A DNA stretch of 44,100 bases from Burkholderiaceae bacterium (GCA_023954035.1 JAMLIT010000030.1:1-44100), one strand, 5' to 3'; positions 7,876-16,579 are shown, counted from the first letter of the stretch. Numbers and translations are program-made. The notes: generated by a model from the letters alone, not told the origin.

Positions 7876-8622
7876 CTACCACCAGCGCGTGCGGTCCCGC
7901 GTATGGCGCTGTCGAAAGCGCGAATAGACGTTGTCGTTCGGCGCTTGCTGCAGGCGATCGAAGACCACCATGACAATGGCCGCGAGAGGATGCAGCGCGC
8001 AAAGCTTTTCCATGCGCCAGCGCATGTTGCGCAGGGTGTCGTCGGTGCCGACGACAAAGGCCGACAGACCATCCATCAAACCGACGCGACCCGCTTGCAA
8101 CGCTGCCACCGCCTCCGGCCGATCGGGCGTCTTGGCAGCGCCTTGCAGGAGGCGCTCGGTCTCCTGCAGTTTGATGGTATTGACCAGCAGCACCGCGTTC
8201 ATCAGGGTGGCCCGAAGGCCGGCGTCGGGATCGTGGTCGATGAACGTGTCGCAAGCAGCCACCAGCCAGCGCAGGTCCAGATGCTTCGACAAAAAGGCCT
8301 GTTCGGAAAGCCAGAGCTGCTTGAAGCGAGCAAAGTTCTGCTTCACCTCCGCCTCGCGCCGTATCAATACGATGAGCGCCGCATGGTGGAAAAGCAGTTC
8401 GGGCTGCCCGATAAATTCCTGGCGCAGGCGCTGCAGGTGCGCCTGCAAGTCCGGCAGTGAGCCATAGGCGTACTCGGCCGCATGGCCCGCTATCAGGGTA
8501 TTTTTGAGCGCCTCGGTGTCCTCGCCCAGCAGACCAGCGGCCAGCGCATGCGCGCCAAAGCGCCGGCGATACCGGTTGAAGGAAAACCACTTCTCGATTT
8601 TGGTTTTTCGGCGTCGGCTCAT
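7876..8622 (-). CDS. Conserved hypothetical protein at the end of the LPS gene chain
   Basis: A 248-residue protein that I do not recognise. It is rich in charged helices (for example KIEKWFSFNRYRRRFG near the N-terminus and ERLLQGAAKTPDRPEAVAAL later), with no signal peptide, no clear membrane segment and no known active-site motif, so it is likely a helical cytoplasmic protein. The ATG at 8622 is chosen because it overlaps the preceding glycosyltransferase stop as ATGA, the pattern used throughout this operon; an in-frame ATG 18 bp earlier is less likely. Its position as the last gene of a glycosyltransferase chain suggests a role in lipopolysaccharide or surface glycan assembly, but that is context only. 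It converges with the flavin oxidoreductase gene across a 30-bp gap. Confidence 0.72.
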   Translation of the reverse strand: MSRRRKTKIEKWFSFNRYRRRFGAHALAAGLLGEDTEALKNTLIAGHAAEYAYGSLPDLQAHLQRLRQEFIGQPELLFHHAALIVLIRREAEVKQNFARFKQLWLSEQAFLSKHLDLRWLVAACDTFIDHDPDAGLRATLMNAVLLVNTIKLQETERLLQGAAKTPDRPEAVAALQAGRVGLMDGLSAFVVGTDDTLRNMRWRMEKLCALHPLAAIVMVVFDRLQQAPNDNVYSRFRQRHTRDRTRWW

Positions 8623-9605
8623 GGCGTTGGCGGCGGACACAGATAGCGCCCGAAGGTGCTCTCAGGCAGGTACAAACCGCGCTCCAGGTAAAAATCCAGG
8701 CGTTTGCGGTCGGGCTTGCGCAATTTGATCAGCGGCGGCGGCGCGCTCGCCGCACGCAAAAACAGCAAGCGGATCTTGAGGGCGGTGCGCCCCCATTGGC
8801 CCAGCGCATGATAGAGGAAGGGGCCATCTTCCGCGCGGCGCAGCGACAGGCGGTAGCTTGCGCCGCTGCGCAGCACGCGCTGCAGGGCCAGATGCATGCT
8901 GAGGTAGTTGGGCAGGTCAATGCCCTGGCGCAACTGTTCGTAGTGGCCCAGCTGCTGAAGATGCGCGACATAGCCTGCGCCGCCCAGCGGCAGCACGGTG
9001 CGGGTGAATTCGTGCTGCAGATCCGCCACCAGGGCACTTTGCGGAGGCGCCGCAAGAAACCAGTTTTCCACGATCGGAAACCGCGCGTCGGTGGTGTAGC
9101 GATCAAGGTAGTAGGCAACGAGCTCGCTGCCGCTTTGCTGCTGCTGCAACAACACCCAGTCGAGCGGTGCCGTCAACACGGTGCTGGCATCGAGCCAGAT
9201 GCCGCCATGGCGGCGCAGCAGTTCGAGGCGAATCCAGTCGGCGCGCAGGGTGGGACCTGCGTTCTTGAGCGTCTGCGGCAGTTCGCCCAGGTAGTCGCGC
9301 ACACTGTCATCGTCCAGCACCCGGATGCTGAAATGGGGGTTGAACCGGCGCCAATTGGCAAAGCAGCGTGCAATGAGCGGGGGCGTCGCCGCGCCGCTCC
9401 AGTAGGTCCAGACAATCGGCGGGATCGCCCGCGCGTTGTGCGCGTCATCACGCTCATCGGGTCTGTGCGAGCCAAAAACGTAGTCCTGGCCGGCAGCATC
9501 GACTCCAGCTTCTGCCGTGCGCGCAAACCACTGGAAATAGCGCTTGAGTCCCCCTGCGAGCCACAGCTCGGCGCGGTCACGCCAGGGCAGGGCTGCGTGC
9601 TTCAT
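8619..9605 (-). CDS. Glycosyltransferase, capsular polysaccharide synthesis type (Caps_synth / OCH1-like)
   Basis: A 328-residue cytoplasmic glycosyltransferase. IPPIVWTYWSG at residues 61-71 and ADWIRLELLRRHGGIWLDAS at 122-141 are the signatures of the Caps_synth / DXD sugar-transferase group (related to eukaryotic OCH1), with Asp139 in the metal-binding position. It probably adds one sugar to the LPS core or O-antigen intermediate. It overlaps its neighbours on both sides by ATGA junctions, so translation is coupled through the chain. Donor and acceptor sugars cannot be predicted. Confidence 0.82.
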   Translation of the reverse strand: MKHAALPWRDRAELWLAGGLKRYFQWFARTAEAGVDAAGQDYVFGSHRPDERDDAHNARAIPPIVWTYWSGAATPPLIARCFANWRRFNPHFSIRVLDDDSVRDYLGELPQTLKNAGPTLRADWIRLELLRRHGGIWLDASTVLTAPLDWVLLQQQQSGSELVAYYLDRYTTDARFPIVENWFLAAPPQSALVADLQHEFTRTVLPLGGAGYVAHLQQLGHYEQLRQGIDLPNYLSMHLALQRVLRSGASYRLSLRRAEDGPFLYHALGQWGRTALKIRLLFLRAASAPPPLIKLRKPDRKRLDFYLERGLYLPESTFGRYLCPPPTP

Positions 9606-10642
9606 GCACGGTAGGCGCCATACCAGCGCAGGAATTTCTGGCGCCGCAAGAGCCAGCCGCGCCGCAAATAGGCGCTTGCGAGTTCCTGCGCAGTCAAAGG
9701 CGAGGATTCGCGAAAATTCTGCCGCAGCTGGTCGGCCAGCGCCGGCAAGGGGCCCGCCGAAGCAAGTGCGCTCGATTGCGAGTGCAGATAGCGCATGGCA
9801 CCCAGGAGATTGCGGGCACTTTGGTGCGCCAGGGCAAGGCGCAGCTGCGGGGACTGTTCGCTGGCATGCAAGCGCAGCGCCTCGCGCAAGGGCACGAGGG
9901 CACGCGACTGGTCCTGCGCCTTCTGCCAGTTGGCATTGGCCAGAATGCTGTGGTCATGCTGCCGATAGGCCACCCACGGGCGGGGCACGTAGTAGCTGGA
10001 ACCTGCCGCCAACGCCAACAGGCTCATGGTGGCCATGTCCTCGAAGTACTGGCCTGGGGGAAAGCGCAGGCCCGAATCCCACAGCGCACGCCGCGACACC
10101 TTGGACCAGGCATGCAGTTGCCCAGCCAGCAGCATGCCGCTCAGCAATTGCGCCGTATCGCCATGCAATAGGCCAGGCGCACCAATGAATGACTTGCGGT
10201 GGTGCTCTCCGCGCAGCCAGTGCTTGATCTGGCGGCGTTCGCGCAAAACCTCGAAGTCACACAACACCAGGTCGGGCGCGTCGGTCCGAACGATGTCGCG
10301 CAGCTCGCCCAGGGCGCCCGGCAGAAGTTTGTCGTCGGCATCGAGAAACCAGAGATATTCGCCACGCGCGGCTTCCAGCAAGGTATTGCGCGCCGAACTC
10401 AAACCCCGGTTGCGCGCATGGCGCTGCACACGAAAGCCCTTCGTCCAACGCGTGGCGAGCTGGGTCAGAATCGCCGCCGAGGCATCGTTGGAGCAATCGT
10501 CCACCACCACCAGCTCAACGCCTGCCATGCCCTGAGCCAGCACCGATTCCACGCACTCCCCCAGATAAGCGGCCGCGTTGTACGCGGGCACCAGCACACT
10601 GAGCCAGGGCGCGACTTCAATGGGTTCTTGGGCGCTGTTCAT
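9602..10642 (-). CDS. Family 2 glycosyltransferase
   Basis: A 346-residue GT2 enzyme. The nucleotide-sugar fold begins WLSVLVPAYNAAAYLGECV (residues 13-31), continues with ELVVVDDCSNDAS and NRGLSSARN, and has the DXD-type motif LDADD at residues 100-104. It has no membrane segments, so it works on the cytoplasmic face using an NDP-sugar to extend a lipid-linked glycan. It lies between GT4 and Caps_synth-type transferases with 4-bp overlaps on both sides, which points to LPS core or O-antigen assembly. The family is certain; the sugar specificity is not. Confidence 0.9.
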   Translation of the reverse strand: MNSAQEPIEVAPWLSVLVPAYNAAAYLGECVESVLAQGMAGVELVVVDDCSNDASAAILTQLATRWTKGFRVQRHARNRGLSSARNTLLEAARGEYLWFLDADDKLLPGALGELRDIVRTDAPDLVLCDFEVLRERRQIKHWLRGEHHRKSFIGAPGLLHGDTAQLLSGMLLAGQLHAWSKVSRRALWDSGLRFPPGQYFEDMATMSLLALAAGSSYYVPRPWVAYRQHDHSILANANWQKAQDQSRALVPLREALRLHASEQSPQLRLALAHQSARNLLGAMRYLHSQSSALASAGPLPALADQLRQNFRESSPLTAQELASAYLRRGWLLRRQKFLRWYGAYRA

Positions 10643-11775
10643 GCAGGTCCTTGCTCGCCAGGCCCTTGCCCCAACAATCGAAGAAAGAGGGCTTCGTAGC
10701 GCGAGAGCATCAGCGCCAGCCCATGGCGTTCCCGCGCATCGCGCTGCCCTTGGGCAGCCATCGCAGCCGCCTCTTGTGGCCGCGCCAGCAGGCGCTCCAG
10801 CGCATCGGCCAGTGCCTTGGGGTCGCCCTCATCGACCAGCAGACCGTTGCGCTCGTGCTGCAGCACTTCCCGGACCCCCGGCACCCGGCTGCCCACCACC
10901 GCGCAACCGGCGGCCATGCCTTCGATCAGCGACAGCGGCATGCCTTCGTAATGGGTGGACAGCACGCACACCTGCTGCGACATGAGCAGACCTGGCACAT
11001 CGTTGCAATGGCCGAGAAATCGAACCTGAGACTGCAGACCGAGTTGGCTGCACAGCTTGTTGGCCTGCCAAAGCGCGCTGGCCTTTCCGCCACCGGCAAG
11101 CAGCAGCGTAGGCGTCCGTCCGCGTTCGCGCAGCAAGGCCAGCGCGTGCAGCAGGCTCGCGTGGTCTTTTTGCCGCGCAAACCGGGAGGCCATGACGATG
11201 CCAGGCTCGCGCGACGCATAGGAATACGCGTGCGCCTGCGCGTAGGGCTCCAGCCGGATCCCGTTGGGGATGGCCAGCGTCTTCGACGGATCCATGCCAC
11301 GCGCCAGAAGCGCTTCGCGCACGCCTTGCGAGACGCCCACGATGGCCCGGGTGCGGCGCGCGAGCCAACGCATCTGTGCTTGGCGCCAGCGCGTGTAGCG
11401 TTCGCGCGAGTTGTGCTCCACCTGTACCAGGCGCGGTACGCGCGCAATCAGCCCTGCATAGCGCCCCCAAAGGTGTTCGCTGAAGCCATGCGCCACCAGC
11501 AGATCAGGCCGAAATTTGCGGCACAAGCGCACCAGTTGCCAGATCGTTGCGGCATGGGACCAGCCTGGGACTACCTCCACCGCCAGGCCCTGCGCACGCA
11601 AGGCGGCAACGCGCGCCGGATCGGTCTGGCGCTTGCGCCGCAGCACCAGCAGGGATTCAAACAGGCCACTCTCCCCGTGCGCACGCACCAGATCCACGGC
11701 CACCTGCGTAGCGCCGGAAAATCCACCGGTGACGAAATGCAGCACGCGCGGCAGCGCTGGAGGCGTGGTGCTCAT
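10639..11775 (-). CDS. Family 4 glycosyltransferase
   Basis: A 378-residue GT-B fold enzyme. The N-terminal acceptor domain starts with RVLHFVTGGFSGATQVAVDL, followed by VAHGFSEHLWGRYAG and VEHNSRERY. The C-terminal donor domain has the retaining-GT4 pattern: IPNGI, a MASRFARQKDH stretch, and EGMPLSLIEGMAAG near residue 278, where the Glu contacts the nucleotide sugar. It overlaps the O-antigen ligase stop and the GT2 start by ATGA. The frame stays open into the ligase region, but the ATG at 11775 is fixed by the overlap and the N-terminal motif. It likely adds a core sugar during LPS synthesis. Confidence 0.9.
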   Translation of the reverse strand: MSTTPPALPRVLHFVTGGFSGATQVAVDLVRAHGESGLFESLLVLRRKRQTDPARVAALRAQGLAVEVVPGWSHAATIWQLVRLCRKFRPDLLVAHGFSEHLWGRYAGLIARVPRLVQVEHNSRERYTRWRQAQMRWLARRTRAIVGVSQGVREALLARGMDPSKTLAIPNGIRLEPYAQAHAYSYASREPGIVMASRFARQKDHASLLHALALLRERGRTPTLLLAGGGKASALWQANKLCSQLGLQSQVRFLGHCNDVPGLLMSQQVCVLSTHYEGMPLSLIEGMAAGCAVVGSRVPGVREVLQHERNGLLVDEGDPKALADALERLLARPQEAAAMAAQGQRDARERHGLALMLSRYEALFLRLLGQGPGEQGPA

Positions 11776-13100
11776 TGGACCAGTGCGCCAGAGGCCAGCG
11801 CAGGCGGAGCCAGCGCCTCGAGTTGCCGCTCCACAGAGCGCAACGCAGCCCACAACAGCATCAGCATGAACAGATAAAACATGATGCCGCTGTTGTGCGC
11901 AAAAAAGACCTGTGTCAGGCCAAAGCCGATATAGAGCACGGGGATGCAGGTGCCACACAGCCGCAGCGCCAGCGCGTGAGCGCCCAGTTCGGCGTCGCGC
12001 TCGTAGTTTTTCATGCGCTCCCTCTTGGGCAGGAACATGGCCAGCGGCAGGGCATAGAACAGGAGCAGCATGGCAGGCCCCAGAATGCCGAGTTTGACCC
12101 ACTGGTCGAGCAGTTCGTTGTGAACGAACTTGTATTCGACGATCGAAGGATGGTAGCGACCCGCCGCCACCCGATCTGCTTTTTCTGCCATGTAACCGGC
12201 AAAACCCCAGCCCAGCAGCGGCCGCTCGCGTGCGATGTCCCAGGCGAAGCGCCAGTGTTCCAGTCGTTGTCCTACGGAATTGCCGGCTTCGCCGCGCTGA
12301 TCGTAGGTCTGGATTTCGTGCTCCATGCGCTCGACGCGCTCCATCAACACGCCACCATTGAAGACCATCAGGACGACGACAATGGCCGCCACACCCAGAC
12401 TCACCGCCCGGAATGTCTCGCGTCGACGCATGTAAAGCCAGGCCAGTCCCAGGGGCAGGGCGAGCAACAAGGCCAGCCAACCACCGCGCGATTGCGACAG
12501 CACCGACGCGTCAAGTCCTGCAAGCACTCCAAGAATGCAAAGGACACGGACGGAGATTCTCAGTCGGCGCCACAGGGCGCCCGTATACAAAGCCAGCATG
12601 GTCGCCAGGCACAGCGCGAGATTGCCGTACTGAATGGCGTTGGTGTGGCCCCAGGCACGCTCGGCGTGCAGGCCGTACATCTGCCATAACGCAAGCCCCC
12701 CTGCACCCAGACTACCAACCGCGAGCCCGGCAAGCAGCGCCCGTGGCCGGGGCGGATAGCAGGTGACAAAAAGCAGGCACGCCGCACCGAGGATGAATTT
12801 GGCGGGGCGATCAGCGCGACCGAAATGCTCTGCCGGATCGGCCTGCGCTGCCCAGACTACGGCCATGGCCAGCATGCTGGCTGCGAACCACCAGGTGAAC
12901 GCTTCGTGGCGCTGGCGCGGCCAGCGATTGAGCGTGAGCAGCGTCCCGAGCAGCAGCAGGACGGCACCATACGAATAGCCCGACGGCAGCCACAGTGCCA
13001 GGCCTGGGACCGCAAAAGCCGCTACGCTGGAGAGGCGTTCCGGCCAGGAAAGGGGCAGCGCAGGCGCAAGGTAGGGGGTCAAACGCGGGGACTCGCTCAA
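11772..13100 (-). CDS. O-antigen ligase family membrane protein (WaaL/Wzy-like)
   Basis: A protein of about 442 residues with ten or more hydrophobic segments. The large loop toward the C-terminus holds RPLLGWGFAGY and VHNELLDQWVKLGILG, the Wzy_C pattern whose conserved His (HNELL) is linked to ligase activity in WaaL. It would join O-antigen to lipid A-core on the periplasmic face, or polymerise glycan. No ATG precedes the first helix (RLSSVAAFAVPGLALWLPSG). I place the start at TTG 13100, with AAGGTG 10 bp before it; TTG 13082 is an alternative. The downstream GT4 gene overlaps by ATGA. The choice between ligase and polymerase remains open. Confidence 0.85.
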   Translation of the reverse strand: MSESPRLTPYLAPALPLSWPERLSSVAAFAVPGLALWLPSGYSYGAVLLLLGTLLTLNRWPRQRHEAFTWWFAASMLAMAVVWAAQADPAEHFGRADRPAKFILGAACLLFVTCYPPRPRALLAGLAVGSLGAGGLALWQMYGLHAERAWGHTNAIQYGNLALCLATMLALYTGALWRRLRISVRVLCILGVLAGLDASVLSQSRGGWLALLLALPLGLAWLYMRRRETFRAVSLGVAAIVVVLMVFNGGVLMERVERMEHEIQTYDQRGEAGNSVGQRLEHWRFAWDIARERPLLGWGFAGYMAEKADRVAAGRYHPSIVEYKFVHNELLDQWVKLGILGPAMLLLFYALPLAMFLPKRERMKNYERDAELGAHALALRLCGTCIPVLYIGFGLTQVFFAHNSGIMFYLFMLMLLWAALRSVERQLEALAPPALASGALVQ

Positions 13101-13188
13101 AGCTGAAGGGCACCTTTTCGCTGCGCAGGGCGCGAAAAGCGGGTCGGCAGCGCGCAGGGTGGCACGCAAGCTGCCGGCACGGACTGCG

Positions 13189-13395
13189 TCAGTGCCCAGC
13201 CTGCACGGTTTCGCCGGCCTTGAGCCGGTACTCGGTACCGCAATACGGGCACTTCGCCATGCCTGCGTGGGCCACGTCAAGGTAGACCTTGGGATGGGCG
13301 TTCCACAACTGCATGCCCGCCTTGGGATTGGGGCAGTACACCCCGCCCTCTGGGTTGAGGTCGCTCGCAGCCAGTTCAATCACAGCTTGTTTCAT
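13189..13395 (-). CDS. CHCC-type zinc-finger protein (NDUFS6-like)
   Basis: A 68-residue protein with zinc ligands at Cys21 (VYCPNP), His34 or His43, Cys49 and Cys52 (AKCPYCGTEYRL). This is the zf-CHCC family, also found in the mitochondrial complex I subunit NDUFS6. Bacterial members are small, and their function is poorly known. It lies 3 bp after ilvE and 88 bp before the ligase gene. I recall an ilvE - zf-CHCC - LPS gene order in related betaproteobacteria (memory, not a search). It is real by its conserved motif despite its size. Confidence 0.88.
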   Translation of the reverse strand: MKQAVIELAASDLNPEGGVYCPNPKAGMQLWNAHPKVYLDVAHAGMAKCPYCGTEYRLKAGETVQAGH

Positions 13396-13398
13396 GGA

Positions 13399-14337
13399 TC
13401 ACACCTTGCTGAGCCAGTGGGCATATTGGGGGTTTCGGCCATTGACGATGTCGAAAAACGCAGACTGCACCTTTTCCGTGATCGGCCCGCGCTCGCCGGC
13501 GCCCAGTTCAATGCGGTCGAGTTCGCGGATCGGAGTGACTTCGGCCGCGGTGCCGGTAAAAAAGGCTTCGTCGGAGATGTAGACCTCGTCTCGGGTGATG
13601 CGCTTTTGCACCACTTCCAGCCCCAGGTCCTTGGCGATGTGCAGCACCGTGTTGCGTGTAATGCCGTTGAGGGCGCCGGCGGACAGGTCGGGGGTGTAGA
13701 TCACCCCATTTTTGACGACGAAGAGGTTCTCGCCGGCCCCTTCAGACACAAAACCCGCGCTGTCGAGCAGCAGGGCTTCGTCGTAGCCGTCGTCCAGCGC
13801 CTCCATGTTGGCCAGGATGGAGTTGGTGTAGTTGCTGACCGCCTTGGCCTGCGTCATGGTGATGTTCACGTGGTGGCGGGTGTAGCTGCTGGTCTTGACG
13901 CGAATGCCGCGCTTCATGCCTTCTTCGCCCAGATACGCGCCCCAGGCCCAGGCTGCGACCATCAGATGGATTTGGTTCCCCCTGGGAGAAACACCCAATT
14001 TCTGCGAACCAATCCAGGTCAGAGGCCGCAGGTAGCACGATTCCAGCTGGTTCTCGCGCACCACGGCTTTTTGCGCCTCGTTCACTTCTTCCTGCGTGAA
14101 CGGAATTTTCATACGCAGGATTTTGGCGCTGTTGAAAAGGCGTTCCGTGTGCTCTTCCAATCGAAAAATGGCGGTGCCGGAGGCGGTCTTGTAGGCACGA
14201 ACCCCCTCGAACGCGCCGCAGCCGTAATGCAAGGTGTGCGAGAGCACGTGGATCTTGGCATCGCGCCAATCGACCATCTGGCCGTCCATCCAGATCTTGC
14301 CGTCACGGTCGGCCATCGAGGGAACTACGGGGCTCAT
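13399..14337 (-). CDS. ilvE: Branched-chain amino acid aminotransferase
   Basis: A 312-residue fold-type IV PLP enzyme that transaminates leucine, isoleucine and valine with 2-oxoglutarate. Key parts are HTLHYGCGAFEGVRAY near the N-terminus, CYLRPLTWIGSQKLGV, the PLP-binding Lys165 in TMTQAKAVSNYTNS, and the cofactor-binding SEGAGENLFVV. The length is normal for the family (about 305-310). An AAGGAA ribosome site precedes the ATG. It heads the minus-strand chain that leads into the glycosyltransferases, probably under its own promoter in the 126-bp gap after radA. Confidence 0.95.
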   Translation of the reverse strand: MSPVVPSMADRDGKIWMDGQMVDWRDAKIHVLSHTLHYGCGAFEGVRAYKTASGTAIFRLEEHTERLFNSAKILRMKIPFTQEEVNEAQKAVVRENQLESCYLRPLTWIGSQKLGVSPRGNQIHLMVAAWAWGAYLGEEGMKRGIRVKTSSYTRHHVNITMTQAKAVSNYTNSILANMEALDDGYDEALLLDSAGFVSEGAGENLFVVKNGVIYTPDLSAGALNGITRNTVLHIAKDLGLEVVQKRITRDEVYISDEAFFTGTAAEVTPIRELDRIELGAGERGPITEKVQSAFFDIVNGRNPQYAHWLSKV

Positions 14338-14463
14338 GGGGGTTCCTTTGGATTTGCAGGGTTCGCAGAAGCGGCGATTTTAAGGTGCGTGCCGAGCACC
14401 CCTCTTTGACTGCGGTAACGGGCCGTGACGCATTTCACGCCCCAGGCAGTGGCCGCCGCTCGG

Positions 14464-15843
14464 TCACTGCAGCTCGCGCACTACGTCCAGGGCCTGCTCG
14501 ACGCGTTCCACCGCATGAATGGTCAGTCCTTCGATGGGCTTCCTTGGCAAGTTGGCCTTGGGCACGACAGCCACCGAGAAGCCCAGTTTGGCCGCCTCGC
14601 GAAGGCGCTCCTGACCGCGCGGTGCAGGACGCACTTCGCCGGCCAGACCGACCTCGCCAAAGGCAAGAAAGCCTTTGGGCAAGGCCTTGGCGCGCAGACT
14701 GGAAGCAATGGCCAGCAGCACGGCCAGGTCCGCAGCCGGTTCGCTGATGCGCACGCCGCCCACGGCGTTGACGAAGACATCCTGGTCGGCGCATGCCACG
14801 CCTGCATGGCGGTGCAACACGGCCAGCAGCATCGCAAGGCGATCGCGGTCCAGGCCGACAGAAAGGCGCCGTGGGCTGGGTCCGCCACCGTCGACCAGCG
14901 CCTGGATTTCCACCAGCATGGGGCGGGTGCCTTCCAGCGTAACCAGCACGCAGCTGCCTGGGACCGGTTCACTGTGCTGGCTCAGAAAAATCGCACTGGG
15001 ATTGCTCACGCCTTTGAGGCCGCGTTCGGTCATGGCGAAGACCCCGATTTCATTGACAGCGCCAAAGCGATTCTTGATGGCACGAACCAGACGGAAGCTC
15101 GAATGCGTATCGCCTTCAAAGTACAGCACCGTATCGACCATGTGTTCCAGCACGCGGGGACCCGCCAGGGCCCCTTCCTTGGTGACATGACCCACCAGAG
15201 TGATGGCCACGCCGCTCGCTTTGGCCAGGCGCGTCAGGTGCGCCGCGCACTCGCGTACCTGCGCCACCGAGCCGGGCGCGGAGCTGAGCGCCTCGGAATA
15301 CATGGTCTGGATCGAATCAATGACCGCGACCGCTGGTTGGGTCTGCTCGATGGTGGCGATGATTTTCTCCAGCTGCGTCTCGGCCAGCACCTGGACCATG
15401 CTGTGGTCCAAGCCCAATCTGCGCGAACGCAAGGCCACCTGGGCGCCACTTTCTTCGCCGGTGACGTACAGCGTGGACAGACCGGTTCGCTGCAAGGCAT
15501 CCAGCGCCTGCAGCAACAGCGTCGATTTGCCGATACCCGGATCGCCGCCGATCAGCACCACGGCGCCTTCGACCATGCCGCCGCCCAGAACGCGGTCCAA
15601 CTCATCCAGACCAGTGGGCGTGCGCTCGAATTCGCTTGCTTCAATCGAGGACAGCGGCGCGACTGCCTGCGCTGCAGCCAGAGGCTGGCGCGAAGCGCCT
15701 GCATAGCGGTTGCGTGCCGCCGTCGGCTCCGCTGCCGTTTCACTGAGTGTGTTCCAACTGCCGCACTGAGGGCATTTGCCGAGCCAGCGGGGACTGGTTC
15801 CCCCGCAGTCTGAACACACGAAGACCGTTTTGTCTTTGGACAT
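14464..15843 (-). CDS. radA: DNA repair protein RadA
   Basis: A 459-residue RecA-like protein that helps process recombination intermediates and drives branch migration. A four-cysteine zinc finger (C10-x2-C13, C24-x2-C27) is followed by Walker A GGDPGIGKST at 99-108, the Walker B-like VAVIDSIQTMYS, the RadA-specific KNRFG motif at 257-261, and a C-terminal Lon-like domain (PSPRRLSVGLDRDRL ... GEVGLAGEVRPAP). The start at 15843 gives the usual MSKDKTVF opening; an ATG 12 bp earlier is also possible. It appears to be transcribed alone. Confidence 0.96.
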   Translation of the reverse strand: MSKDKTVFVCSDCGGTSPRWLGKCPQCGSWNTLSETAAEPTAARNRYAGASRQPLAAAQAVAPLSSIEASEFERTPTGLDELDRVLGGGMVEGAVVLIGGDPGIGKSTLLLQALDALQRTGLSTLYVTGEESGAQVALRSRRLGLDHSMVQVLAETQLEKIIATIEQTQPAVAVIDSIQTMYSEALSSAPGSVAQVRECAAHLTRLAKASGVAITLVGHVTKEGALAGPRVLEHMVDTVLYFEGDTHSSFRLVRAIKNRFGAVNEIGVFAMTERGLKGVSNPSAIFLSQHSEPVPGSCVLVTLEGTRPMLVEIQALVDGGGPSPRRLSVGLDRDRLAMLLAVLHRHAGVACADQDVFVNAVGGVRISEPAADLAVLLAIASSLRAKALPKGFLAFGEVGLAGEVRPAPRGQERLREAAKLGFSVAVVPKANLPRKPIEGLTIHAVERVEQALDVVRELQ

Positions 15844-16109
15844 CTGCGACACCATGAACCGCCAAAAGAAAACCGCCGGCGCTGTGAGGCTAACCGGCGG
15901 ATGCGTGCTCGATGGGATTCAGGCCGCGTTGAGCCAATATCCCGAATTGAATGGACTGCTCATGCGCAGCGCCATTGGCGAGATGTCGACCAGCTTGTCG
16001 GTCAACATCTTCTCTGGCGGTTCCGTACCCACTTCGATTCCCAGCACCGCATGCGGTGCCTCACTAGCCCCGTTCGCCCGTTCTGCCTGGCTGTTGGTTG
16101 CAGAACGGG
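15844..16109. other. Gene-free stretch with several inverted repeats
   Basis: No convincing gene lies here between barstar and radA. The stretch is crowded with symmetry. GATGTCGACC / GGTCAACATC (15982-15991 and 16000-16009, one mismatch, 8-nt loop) forms a stem, and GCACCGCATGCGGTGC at 16044-16059 is a perfect 16-bp palindrome. A minus-strand reading of about 45 codons ending at 15919 (tail SSPFNSGYWLNAA) has ordinary-looking codons but no good start or Shine-Dalgarno. The stretch could be a decayed gene end or a structured leader of radA. Confidence 0.5.
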
Positions 16110-16110
16110 C
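16076..16110 (-). terminator. Hairpin directly after the barstar gene
   Basis: Perfect 11-bp arms GCCCGTTCTGC and GCAGAACGGGC enclose a 13-nt loop, and the hairpin begins at the last base of the barstar TAG stop. There is no U-run after it, so it may be a weak or factor-assisted terminator, or an mRNA-protecting stem. Confidence 0.55.
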
Positions 16111-16535
16111 TACAGAAAAGAATAGAAACAGCGGAACGGTATCTTTCGCTCTCCCCAGAAATCGGCCGCGTCGCGGAAGACGTCGATCAGCTGCTCGCGG
16201 GCTTCCTTGTCGAACTTGGCCGTTGCGGGAATCTGCTCCAGCACGACGATAAAGCCGGGCTGCGGACCCGACTTGTGCAGCGGGTCCGTCAGGCAGTCCG
16301 ACAGCGCATCGAAATTTTTTCCGAAGTGCGCCGGAAAGGTGAACTGCTGCGCAATCAAATCCAGCACATCCTGCTTGGTCTGTGCGTGGGCAAGGTTGGC
16401 GTAAAGGAAATGGTGTCCCAGCGCAGTGGCCGCTTCCTGCAGGTCCTGAACGCGAAATGCGCGTATGGACTGCACGATATTGGCGCGAATACCGCGCAGA
16501 GGAACATCCTGGTCTTTACGAAGTGGCGTATCCAT
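16110..16535 (-). CDS. Barstar-family ribonuclease inhibitor
   Basis: A 141-residue cytoplasmic protein whose C-terminal 90 residues follow the barstar fold: FLYANLAHAQTKQDVLDLIAQ, FPAHFGKNFDALSDCLTDPL (the helix that plugs the RNase active site), PGFIVVLEQIP and the ending FRCFYSFL. It would bind and block the secreted RNase encoded 44 bp upstream on the same strand, protecting the producer. It has about 45 extra N-terminal residues compared with classical barstar, which I recall for betaproteobacterial members. The ATG at 16535 is chosen as the first inside the recognisable protein; an ATG at 16631 would overlap the RNase gene. Confidence 0.88.
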   Translation of the reverse strand: MDTPLRKDQDVPLRGIRANIVQSIRAFRVQDLQEAATALGHHFLYANLAHAQTKQDVLDLIAQQFTFPAHFGKNFDALSDCLTDPLHKSGPQPGFIVVLEQIPATAKFDKEAREQLIDVFRDAADFWGERKIPFRCFYSFL

Positions 16536-16579
16536 CTCCGCGTCTCTTTCATCAAGTCTAAAAATCGGTGTCCGCAGAT

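Noticed and set aside
15776-16252. A plus-strand open frame across the radA-barstar gap
   Set aside because: It overlaps the starts and ends of two well-supported minus-strand genes, has no ribosome site and no family resemblance.
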